From Komarekiella atlantica HA4396-MV6 (GTDB lineage: Bacteria; Cyanobacteriota; Cyanobacteriia; Cyanobacteriales; Nostocaceae), in NCBI GenBank assembly GCA_019359395.1, contig JAHHHK010000002.1:1-64000 (forward strand): a stretch of DNA of 64,000 nucleotides. The letters run 5' to 3'. Shown here piece after piece: positions 26,853 through 34,852 of the stretch (positions are counted from its first letter, which is position 1; the number at the start of each line of letters is the position of its first letter). The translations under genes and the position numbers were made by a program. The notes under the pieces were generated by a model, which saw only the letters and a list, made by a program, of their open reading frames with translations, searched no databases and was not told the DNA's origin.

Positions 26853-27111
26853 ATGTCGAAAAAGCGTAAATTGCTAGAGAAAGTTCTTTCTGGTTCTAAG
26901 AATATTCAATTTAATGAGCTGATTACTCTGGTTGAGGCATTTGGGTTTTCTTTATCACGCGTTAATGGCAGTCACCAAATACTTTACTCACCAAGATATT
27001 CCTGAGCTTGTTAACTTGCAAAATCCAAAGGGCGAAGCTGTTCCGTATCAAATCCGTCAATTTCTGATTTTGATCGAAAAATATGTGCTTACTTTGGAGG
27101 ATGAAGAATGA
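26853..27111 (+). pseudogene. hicA: hicA toxin gene with a frameshift
   Basis: HicA is an mRNA-cleaving toxin of about 80 residues. The frame begins MSKKRKLLEKVLSG and reads into the catalytic-His block NGSHQI near residue 42, then ends at TGA 27003-27005. A plus-one shift at about 26979-26986 restores HQDIPELVNLQNPKGEAVPYQ and the expected end, so one extra base likely sits at ATACTTTACT. The restored stop overlaps the hicB ATG (ATGA), the usual hicAB coupling. It is broken, read by recoding, or a sequence error. Confidence 0.85.
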
Positions 27112-27329
27112 AGCATTATCACATTAATATCTTCTACAGTAAAGAAGATGATGGCTACATTGCTGATATTTCTGATCTGAAATACTGTTCAGCATTTGGC
27201 TCAACTGAAGAAGAAGCACTTCGTGAAGTTTTAAAAGCAAAAGAAGCATGGTTAGAGGCTGCCAAAATCGAGGAAAAACCAATTCCTGAACCGAGATATC
27301 GACCTGCCATTTACCACATAGCCTCGTGA
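27108..27329 (+). CDS. hicB: HicB-family antitoxin
   Basis: HicB neutralises HicA. The 73-residue product has the partial RNase-H-like fold: YSKEDDGYIADISDLKYCSAFG, TEEEALREVLKA and the C-terminal P-x-P-RYRPAIYH segment. It is short, lacking a separate DNA-binding domain. It directly follows the damaged hicA, overlapping by 4 nt, so it may be an antitoxin left behind. Confidence 0.88.
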   Translation: MKHYHINIFYSKEDDGYIADISDLKYCSAFGSTEEEALREVLKAKEAWLEAAKIEEKPIPEPRYRPAIYHIAS

Positions 27330-27441
27330 TTATATGGATGTACTGCGATCGCATTTTTATGTAGAGGTTGCGATCGCTTCGTGACAGACTATAATACCAG
27401 ACAAACATTAAAAAGCACTAGCTTACACAGTACTCTCAAAA

Positions 27442-28044
27442 TCATTTCCAAACTTCGGTCAAATCTAGGATAAACCCAGGTAAAATATCTTCACCTGACA
27501 AGCTTACGGGATTATTTATAACCTCCACAGACTGACCTTGCCTATAAATCTCTACCTTTTTATTTTTTCGGTCAATTAACCAACCTAAACAAGCTCCGTT
27601 CTCCATATATTCCCTCATTTTGGCTCGTAGGGGTTTCATATTGTCATTTTTAGAATGCAGTTCCAGTACAAAATCAGGACAAAGAGGAACAAATCCATCT
27701 TGCTGTTCTGGAGTGAGTGCGTCCCATCTGTCTTGACGCACCCAAGCTGCATCGGGAGAGCGATCAGCTCCGTTAGGAAGGTGAAAACCAGTTGAAGAGT
27801 TAAATGTCTTACCAAGTTTTGTTTGACGATTCCAAAGCCATAGTTGTCCTTCGATATCTGAATTTCTATTGCCTGTAGTACCTCCAGTTGGAGCCATAAC
27901 GATTAGCTCTCCTGTCACAGTTCGTTCTAGTTGTAAATCTCGGTTAGCGATCGCTAACTCAATTAACTGCTCGTGGGTCACTGTAAGTGTTAACGTTGGT
28001 GGAATATTGACTGCAATAGCTTGAGGTGTGTTGGCTTGTGTCAC
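27442..28044 (-). CDS. Uma2 family restriction-endonuclease-like protein (DUF820)
   Basis: A very common cyanobacterial family with a PD-(D/E)XK nuclease fold and unknown biological role. The 200-residue product has motifs RDLQLERTVTGELIVMAPTGG, SPDAAWV, FVLELHSKNDN with the catalytic-type Glu, and KMREYMENGACLGWLIDRKNKKVEIYRQG. Seen near the hicAB pair, where such genes cluster. Confidence 0.9.
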   Translation of the reverse strand: MTQANTPQAIAVNIPPTLTLTVTHEQLIELAIANRDLQLERTVTGELIVMAPTGGTTGNRNSDIEGQLWLWNRQTKLGKTFNSSTGFHLPNGADRSPDAAWVRQDRWDALTPEQQDGFVPLCPDFVLELHSKNDNMKPLRAKMREYMENGACLGWLIDRKNKKVEIYRQGQSVEVINNPVSLSGEDILPGFILDLTEVWK

Positions 28045-28215
28045 TGTTTTATCCCAAACCTACGCTTATCTGGAAGCTTTACATAGATTGTAAAATCAAT
28101 TTGTATTCATTTTCATAGTTTAAAGTAAACACGTCACTATGGTGAACTGATAATCGCATTTTTGTGTAGAGGTTGCGATCGCCTTTGGTTAAAAGTTTTA
28201 TCAGCAATATACAGG

Positions 28216-29682
28216 TTATTTAATTGCAGCTACATCACAGTTTAACTTTTTGTTAATAGAATCTATAACTTTAGCTTCTGCTAGTGTAATTACCCCGTCT
28301 AAATGAGCAATTCTTTGACATTGAGCCAGCAAGGGTACAGCAAAATCACTATTAATTTGCTCAAGTAAGGTATTTAAAGATGGTAGCGATTTTATATTAG
28401 CTGCGATCGCATCGATTGAGGCAGGACTAAGGTTCGCAGCTTGTAATTCTGGCAATATCTCTTTCCAAGATTTATCTGGATTTCCCGCTAAAACGATGTA
28501 AACCAAAATCTGATCCATAATCTTTTCTTGGGAGATAGCAGCTTCAATATATTTTTCGCTCTCTACTTGAGCATTTACTAATGTTGCCTCTAAAGTTAAT
28601 GGATTCTGCTTTGCTTGATAAAACTGACAAGCAGCATGACCTAATGCATAGATCATTACTGCATTTGAACTAGCACCAATGACGGCTCCCGCTACTGGGA
28701 CTATTCGTAGTAAACCCAAACCTGCTTTGATTGCTGTTTTTCCACCTACCCCTAAACCAAAAATTGCTACTGCTTCCCCTTGGCGCTTTGAATCTTTCAA
28801 ATCCATGCCATACGCGGCAGCAATTTGGTAAACTAACTCCACCGATAATGCCGCTGTAGCAGCCCAATCCACTACAAACGTTGCAGCTGCTTGTCCTGGT
28901 ACAACACTACTCGCAAGCCCTGTTGTTCCTGCTAAAACAGCTTTTTGCAGCATGAGATGATGAGCAATTTGTGCTGGTTGTTCATTTGGATGTTCTTGTT
29001 GTAACTTTCTGACAGAAGCCTCGGCTTTAACTACATCAACCTGTTGAATTAAAAGATTTAACCAGTCCTTATTTAGAGATTTTATTGCTACTTGCAACGG
29101 GGGGTTATTACCAACAATTGCTAATGCCTGCCCTGCTACTTGCGTTGCTTGTAAAGCTGCGCCGCTAACTGCACCACTAATGCCTACAGCGGCTCCTGCG
29201 ACAGATTGGCCAGCTTGAACAGCAGCACTTCCTACTGCTCCTGCTGTTCCTGACACTGCTCCAAAAAATGACCCTAAAAAAGATGGTTTTTGTAGGGTCA
29301 ATTGACTATCTGTTGTTGTTTTTGTAATAGCATTGGAGGATACAATATCAACATTTGCTTGAGCTATTGATGAATGTGGATTTAGCTGTACTTTTAACTC
29401 AAGCTCTTGTTGCCAATCTGGAAAATCCTCGCCTGTTTCTTTTCCATATATTTTGACTTTTTTAACAGATTGGATACCTAAATTAATCAATTCATCATGA
29501 ATCAGTGGAACTAATGACTGCTGCTCTGAAACTTTAGCTGATTCCAGCACAATATGTAAGCAATCTTGTTTGAGACTGGTTTTTGCCGGAATACTGGGTG
29601 AGTTTAACCACTGATTTACTAGAGTGGTAATAGCATTTGTATCGCCCTGCTTAGCAAGTTCTAGAATATCTAATTGTGTCAT
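28216..29682 (-). CDS. Large Gly/Ala-rich protein with a DUF697-like hydrophobic domain
   Basis: The function is not recognised. The 488-residue product (start ATG 29682, MTQLDILELAKQGD) begins with a domain of about 95 residues. A Gly/Ala/Val-rich stretch follows (about residues 143-190, with AGAVGSAAVQAG), then a region with GLGVGGKTAIKAGLGLLRIVPVAGAV that resembles the DUF697/EcsC-like hydrophobic domain, which suggests membrane association. The C-terminal part (AHLDGVITLAEAKVIDS) resembles TerB-like acidic helices. An upstream extension of 36 codons has no protein-like signal. Confidence 0.7.
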   Translation of the reverse strand: MTQLDILELAKQGDTNAITTLVNQWLNSPSIPAKTSLKQDCLHIVLESAKVSEQQSLVPLIHDELINLGIQSVKKVKIYGKETGEDFPDWQQELELKVQLNPHSSIAQANVDIVSSNAITKTTTDSQLTLQKPSFLGSFFGAVSGTAGAVGSAAVQAGQSVAGAAVGISGAVSGAALQATQVAGQALAIVGNNPPLQVAIKSLNKDWLNLLIQQVDVVKAEASVRKLQQEHPNEQPAQIAHHLMLQKAVLAGTTGLASSVVPGQAAATFVVDWAATAALSVELVYQIAAAYGMDLKDSKRQGEAVAIFGLGVGGKTAIKAGLGLLRIVPVAGAVIGASSNAVMIYALGHAACQFYQAKQNPLTLEATLVNAQVESEKYIEAAISQEKIMDQILVYIVLAGNPDKSWKEILPELQAANLSPASIDAIAANIKSLPSLNTLLEQINSDFAVPLLAQCQRIAHLDGVITLAEAKVIDSINKKLNCDVAAIK

Positions 29683-29931
29683 ATATAGTAGCGGTAAGAA
29701 TTTTACTGATAACCTTGTTCCAGTATTCCCACATACAAGCGACTGATAACACTTCTTACTGAAGTTCTTAAGCAACATTAGCAAAACCAAACGGTAACAT
29801 TTGACACATTTAACTTGTTGCCATCAGTCATCCTGTACCTACTCATCAGCACAATTAATCACGGGATCGCTTGCTGTATTCTTCACAGTTTGTTACAAAA
29901 GTACAAAGTACTTCTAGAAACGCAAAACCAC

Positions 29932-30726
29932 ATGTTCGGCGGACTTACTGGTTTAACAGATCCTAAAGGCACTGATTGGGGAGAGCGGATGCTCAACACA
30001 GTCGCCAGCCAAACGATTCGCCACCTGTTTACCCAAAGCGAGTCAGTAGAAGTCTTTGTGCGCTGCTATCCCTCCAGCAAACTGTTGCAAGGCAGCATTG
30101 ATAGCTTTAAAATGAGCGGTCGTGGCTTAGTGATTCGGAGAGATTTTGCAGTAGAGGAGATGTCTTTTGAAACAGATGCGGTTGCTATTGATTTTGGCTC
30201 GGTTTTAAGTGGAAAACTCAGTCTTAAGCAATCTACCCAAGCGATCGCCCAGGTAATTTTATCAGAAGCAGGCATTAACCAGGCTTTTAATGCTGAACTG
30301 GTGAAAAAACGCCTATTGAATCTCTCTCTACCAGCCTTGACAGAATTATCTGGGGGTAATCCAGTCTCTTTTACGGAAGTCCAGGTACAGTTATTGCCTG
30401 AAAATCGCTTACAGATTTCAGCAAAGGCAGATTTAAATAATGGGGAAATTGTACCGCTGAGTATGACCGTAACTATAGGGATTGAAAGGCGGCGGCGGGT
30501 TTCTTTCAAAAATCCGAAAATTGAGCTTGATGGTGTTCCAGAAGCTCAAAAAGAAGTTTCGCAGTCCTTGAGCGTGGTACTAGCAGAAATTTTGGATAAT
30601 ATGGTTGATTTAGATCGGTTTGACCTTGATGGAGTGAAAATGCGGCTCAACCGATTGGAAACCGAGGGTCAAAAACTAATTTTCAGTGGATATGCTGAGA
30701 TTGAACGTATTCCACGTAGCGCTTGA
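29932..30726 (+). CDS. DUF2993 (LmeA-like) protein
   Basis: The family binds phospholipids in some actinobacteria; the cyanobacterial role is unknown. The 264-residue product starts MFGGLTGLTDP at 29932. It shows repeated beta-strand blocks typical of DUF2993: VEVFVRCYPSSKLLQG, GLVIRRDFAVEEM, AIDFGSVLSGKL and LSMTVTIGIERRRRVSF. No signal peptide is seen in this start choice. It may be soluble or peripheral. Confidence 0.85.
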   Translation: MFGGLTGLTDPKGTDWGERMLNTVASQTIRHLFTQSESVEVFVRCYPSSKLLQGSIDSFKMSGRGLVIRRDFAVEEMSFETDAVAIDFGSVLSGKLSLKQSTQAIAQVILSEAGINQAFNAELVKKRLLNLSLPALTELSGGNPVSFTEVQVQLLPENRLQISAKADLNNGEIVPLSMTVTIGIERRRRVSFKNPKIELDGVPEAQKEVSQSLSVVLAEILDNMVDLDRFDLDGVKMRLNRLETEGQKLIFSGYAEIERIPRSA

Positions 30727-30828
30727 TATTGAAAGTTTAGATGTCTCCTAATTTGCTGAATAACTTGCAGTCAGAATTGTTTGACTGGGGTTTGATTGAG
30801 GTATCTTGGCTGAACCCTCTGCTCACAG

Positions 30829-31245
30829 TTACTCTGGCATAATTACACAAATCAATTGATTCCGATTTTGACGATAAATTCTAAAATCGCTATCAAATGT
30901 GAGCAACTCACTTTTAGGATACAGTTGTGCCATCCTCACGATACAGGCGTCTGCTAATGACATTGGTACAGACTGATAACGTTGCATCAACTCCTCGACA
31001 GCAAAAACTTCTTCACTCAAGCGAAATGGGAGATGGATAATTCCCTTTTGCAAAAAAGAAATTACTGCTGCTTCGCCTCCATAAACATTCTGTAAGAGAA
31101 AACAAGCCTCTGTGATCATGGCTTCGCAAGTTAACAAAGGTGGTTCAATTTGTCTGAACTGATTTGTCACCCACTTATGAAACTGCTCTCGACGATTGAC
31201 TAAAGCTACTATTGGCCCTGTATCTAGCAGTACCTCTTGCTTCAT
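30829..31245 (-). CDS. PIN-domain ribonuclease toxin (VapC-like)
   Basis: It would cleave RNA when not bound by antitoxin. The 138-residue product has PIN acidic residues in LLDTGPIVALV (Asp8), CEAMITEACF (Glu44 region), SLADACIVRMA (Asp near 98) and LLTFDSDF (Asp near 116-118). The ATG overlaps the stop of the upstream antitoxin by 4 nt, typical for toxin-antitoxin operons. Confidence 0.88.
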   Translation of the reverse strand: MKQEVLLDTGPIVALVNRREQFHKWVTNQFRQIEPPLLTCEAMITEACFLLQNVYGGEAAVISFLQKGIIHLPFRLSEEVFAVEELMQRYQSVPMSLADACIVRMAQLYPKSELLTFDSDFRIYRQNRNQLICVIMPE

Positions 31246-31493
31246 TCTGCTAATGGTCTTTTAAGATACTCCTTGTTTGTTGAGAGATCCCCAGGGCCAG
31301 AATCTACACAGCCTACCAAATCCCCTGCTGCTTCTAAAGCAGACATTGGTGTGCCATCATGGTGCTTAAACTCCACTGTTAGTGATTTCAATTGCAGAAA
31401 TTCTACAAAGTCAAGGACTTGCTGCTGTTTTTCTCTTGATAAGGTTTTTACCTTTTGGGTAATAATTTGCTCTAGACCAATAGCTTGAGTCAT
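31242..31493 (-). CDS. Antitoxin partner of the VapC-like toxin
   Basis: The 83-residue product starts at MTQAIGLEQ (31493). It has the DUF2281-like helix SREKQQQVLDFVEFLQLK and a C-terminal acidic/loop region (SALEAAGDLVGCVDSGPGDLS) that probably binds the PIN toxin. It shares the four-base stop/start overlap with the toxin. A longer upstream frame (from 31550, GTG) exists but lacks a ribosome-binding site. Confidence 0.8.
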   Translation of the reverse strand: MTQAIGLEQIITQKVKTLSREKQQQVLDFVEFLQLKSLTVEFKHHDGTPMSALEAAGDLVGCVDSGPGDLSTNKEYLKRPLAE

Positions 31494-31621
31494 TAGTCTT
31501 TCCTCCAGTCTCATCACTTCAAGTTTAAATTCAACTGCCTTAATTGACACAGATAGTAGCGGAGTGTTGACAATTGTGAGATAACTAGCTATTTCCCAAG
31601 TCAGGCGTGAGGTTAATCAGC

Positions 31622-31920
31622 TTATTTCACTATAAGAGTCTGATCTTGGACTGCAAGGTTTACATACTGAACTTTGTTTTCTATAGTCGAGTCTGTTCGT
31701 TCTTGTAAGTTAGCTTGCAATGAATATTGAGGGTTACTGCGCTCGGAAAAATCTGCTTGTGAAATGTCTAATTGCAGAACCGACTCATTTACTACCGAGT
31801 TTGGTGAAGATGTAGATTGTTCTAAAATTTCAAACTCTTCACTCCAAGCAGGAAACTTATCACCTGCCTGCCGTCCAAAGACGTTCAGCTTCAGATAAAT
31901 ATCGATGAATTCATCGATAT
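31622..31920 (-). pseudogene. Remnant of an unknown reading frame
   Basis: A continuous minus-strand frame of about 95 codons (DIYLKLNVFGRQAGDK to the TAA at 31622) lacks any ATG, GTG or TTG in a plausible place. Its 5' end runs into a 36-bp palindrome with a stop just upstream. It has protein-like composition but no known motif; it looks like the 3' end of a decayed gene. Confidence 0.4.
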
Positions 31921-31927
31921 TTATCTG
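31892..31927. repeat. Perfect 36-bp palindrome
   Basis: CAGATAAATATCGATGAA and its exact reverse complement are joined without a spacer. It contains ATCGAT and GAATTC symmetry centres. Function unknown. Confidence 0.9.
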
Positions 31928-32001
31928 TGTTTATTTGTGGTTCCGAATTAACTCATATCGAACTTGACGCTCTTGCGTCTTTGCATGAGATTTAATCGAT
32001 A

Positions 32002-33393
32002 TTATCTTCCCACACCTACATATTGGAATCCAGCACGCACCATTGTTTCGGGATCGAGGAAGTTACGTCCGTCGATGATTACAGGGTGGCTCATCAATTG
32101 GGCCATTTTGACATAATCAAGAGTGCTGAACTGTTGCCATTCAGTCACAAGTACTAAAGCATCACAACCATCAGCAAGTCTTTCAGCATCGGTTTCTACT
32201 AGCACACCAGAAAGACCATGACGCAGGCCTGTTTGGGAAACAATTGGATCGTAGGCTTTGACTTTAGCTCCCAGTCTGTTTAGTTGCTCAATCAAGTTAA
32301 GTGCTGGGGCGTCGCGCAAATCGTCGGTATCGGGCTTGAAAGTTAAACCAAGTAATCCGACTGTTTTACCTTTGAGGATTTTCAGAACTTGCTGGAGTTT
32401 TTCTAGAGCAATTAAGCGCTGACGTTCGTTGACACTGACAGCGGCTTTCATGATCTGGGCTTCATAGCCATAGTCATCAGCAGTATGAATAAGGGCAGCG
32501 ACATCTTTTGGAAAGCATGAACCACCCCAGCCGATGCCAGCTTGTAAGAATTTGTTACCAATCCGGGAGTCCAGACCGATGCCTTTTGCTACTTGAGTGA
32601 CATCAGCACCGACGCGATCGCAAATATTCGCAACTTCGTTGATAAAACTAATCTTAGTCGCCAAAAAAGCATTAGCAGCGTATTTGATCATTTCCGCCGA
32701 GCTGAGGTCTGTTGTCAGAATTGGTACAGCAGGTAAAGATTTATCAGCAGCGTACTGACGCTCCACAATTGGGGCGTATAGCTCTTGCATAAGAGCGATC
32801 GCTCTTTGACTGTTGCCTCCCAGTACAATGCGATCGGGGTTAAAAGTGTCGTACACTGCCGAACCTTCACGCAAAAACTCTGGATTGCTGACTACATCAA
32901 ACTGGGCTGCAATTTCAGGCAATTTTTCATCACTTGATACTCCACCTGCGGGTACTAGTGTTTTCTGACGTTCAGCGATGCCATCCAAGACAATCATCCG
33001 CACCCAGTCACCTGAACCAATGGGCACTGTAGATTTATTTACGATTACCTTGTAACCACCGTTCAGATTTACCCCAATACCACGGGCTACAGCTTCGACA
33101 TAACGGGTATCACTTTCACCAGTGGGCAAAGGTGGTGTTCCCACAGCAATAAACAAGATTTCCCCGTGAGCGACTCCAGCTGCGATATCAGTAGTAAACT
33201 CAATCTTTCCAGATTGAATCGCCGATTGCATAATTTCCGAGAGTCCCGGCTCGAAAATTGGGGACTGCCCAGACTTCATTAACTTGACTTTTTCTTCGTT
33301 ATTGTCTACACAAATTACATCATGCCCGATATGAGCTAAGCAAGCGCCTGTAACTAAACCAACGTAACCAGTACCAATTACGCAAACACGCAT
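32002..33393 (-). CDS. ugd: UDP-glucose 6-dehydrogenase
   Basis: It oxidises UDP-glucose to UDP-glucuronate with NAD for envelope polysaccharides. The 463-residue product starts MRVCVIGTGYVGLVTG (33393), with GAGGAG upstream. It has the NAD-binding Rossmann motif, EFLREG, the catalytic Cys near residue 293 in GWGGSCFPKD and TFKPDTDDLRDAPA. It follows a UDP-glucuronate decarboxylase 137 nt upstream; together they would make UDP-xylose. Confidence 0.96.
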   Translation of the reverse strand: MRVCVIGTGYVGLVTGACLAHIGHDVICVDNNEEKVKLMKSGQSPIFEPGLSEIMQSAIQSGKIEFTTDIAAGVAHGEILFIAVGTPPLPTGESDTRYVEAVARGIGVNLNGGYKVIVNKSTVPIGSGDWVRMIVLDGIAERQKTLVPAGGVSSDEKLPEIAAQFDVVSNPEFLREGSAVYDTFNPDRIVLGGNSQRAIALMQELYAPIVERQYAADKSLPAVPILTTDLSSAEMIKYAANAFLATKISFINEVANICDRVGADVTQVAKGIGLDSRIGNKFLQAGIGWGGSCFPKDVAALIHTADDYGYEAQIMKAAVSVNERQRLIALEKLQQVLKILKGKTVGLLGLTFKPDTDDLRDAPALNLIEQLNRLGAKVKAYDPIVSQTGLRHGLSGVLVETDAERLADGCDALVLVTEWQQFSTLDYVKMAQLMSHPVIIDGRNFLDPETMVRAGFQYVGVGR

Positions 33394-33530
33394 TTTATTT
33401 AACTCCTCGCTTTTTTTGGGGTTAGTGTTCAAAAAGAAGTGTCAATATAAACCTATAACTGCCGGAAAATCCAGCTATGAAAGTACGAGCTAAAGATAGG
33501 TTTAGCTTGCACGAAAGTTCTGAGCGACGC

Positions 33531-34463
33531 TCAATTGCTCTTGATGCGATCGCGAAAATCTTCTACTGTCAGTTTTAACCCCTCTTGCAGAGGAATGGTT
33601 GGTTCCCAATTTAACAAGGTTTTAGCTTTTGTAATATCGGGACGGCGACGACGTGGATCATCAGAAGGCAGTTGCTCAAACTTAATTTGTGCATCTGGAT
33701 TCACAAGATTTTGCACTGCCTGTGCTAGTTCTAGAATGGTATATTCATCAGGATTACCCAGATTCACTGGGCCTACGTAGTCACCATTCATCAACCGCAT
33801 CAGTCCTTCTACTAGGTCAGAAACGTAGCAGAAACTACGGGTTTGTGTACCTTCACCGTACACAGTTAAAGGAATACCCTGCAAAGCCTGAACTACAAAG
33901 TTGCTCACTACACGACCATCATTTTCAAACATCCGAGGGCCGTAGGTATTGAAAATTCTGGCGACCCTAATCTCGACTTTATTTTGTCTGTAATAGTCAA
34001 ATGACAAAGTCTCAGCAATTCGTTTGCCTTCGTCGTAACACGAGCGCAGTCCAATAGGATTGACGCTACCCCTATAGTCTTCAGTTTGGGGATGAACTTC
34101 TGGGTCTCCGTACACTTCACTTGTGGAAGCCAATAAAAACCTAGCTTTCACACGCTTGGCTAACCCCAGCATATTCAGCGTTCCCATCACGTTAGTTTTA
34201 ACGGTTTTAACTGGGTTGTACTGGTAATGTACTGGAGAAGCAGGACAAGCCAAATGATAAATTTGATCCACTTCTAGCCGAATTGGTTCGGTAATGTCGT
34301 GGCGGATGAGTTCAAAGTACGGATGGTTTAGCCATTTAAGGATATTGCGCTTATGACCCGTGTAGAAATTATCCAAGCATATTACTTCATGCCCATCGGT
34401 TATTAGTCGGTCGATGAGATGGGAACCAATAAACCCAGCACCGCCCGTCACCAAAATTCTCAT
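33531..34463 (-). CDS. UDP-glucuronate decarboxylase (UDP-xylose synthase)
   Basis: It converts UDP-glucuronate to UDP-xylose. The 310-residue short-chain dehydrogenase/epimerase has [10 protein letters not shown] at residues 7-16, [12 protein letters not shown] near 70, the [14 protein letters not shown] block near 113-127 and the catalytic YxxxK (YDEGK) near 143. These are the usual features of UXS enzymes rather than of epimerases. It precedes ugd in what is probably one operon. Confidence 0.93.
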   Translation of the reverse strand: MRILVTGGAGFIGSHLIDRLITDGHEVICLDNFYTGHKRNILKWLNHPYFELIRHDITEPIRLEVDQIYHLACPASPVHYQYNPVKTVKTNVMGTLNMLGLAKRVKARFLLASTSEVYGDPEVHPQTEDYRGSVNPIGLRSCYDEGKRIAETLSFDYYRQNKVEIRVARIFNTYGPRMFENDGRVVSNFVVQALQGIPLTVYGEGTQTRSFCYVSDLVEGLMRLMNGDYVGPVNLGNPDEYTILELAQAVQNLVNPDAQIKFEQLPSDDPRRRRPDITKAKTLLNWEPTIPLQEGLKLTVEDFRDRIKSN

Positions 34464-34852
34464 AGTTTCCCAGTTACTTACGGATATTTGATTCAGCTAT
34501 TGCGCTTGTTTTTAGATTACCCAGATTAGATGCAAAAATACAGAACAAAAAGGGCTAACTAAAAGGGATTTTTGGACTTACCAATTTTCCTACGTATGCA
34601 ATTTTGTTATATTTGTACTAGCTTGCTGAGCAATTCAATTAGCAAAATAACAAACATCTTCTAAAAGTTGTCGGTTTTTTACCTAGAATTCATCAAATCT
34701 TCAACAAGATAAAGTGTTTTTAGGGGTATCTACGGTAGTTTTTAATTGGATACAACAACCCATAAATAAAATTAGGGGAAATTCAATAATTCAATCTTCA
34801 AAATTACTCATACAGATGTGGCTACGAGAAAATACTTAAATAAATATCTTTT
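34464..34852. other. Non-coding gap between UXS and antiporter genes
   Basis: AT-rich, no coding frame, no tRNA or hairpin of note. It should hold the ugd-operon promoter and the end of the antiporter transcript. Confidence 0.4.
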
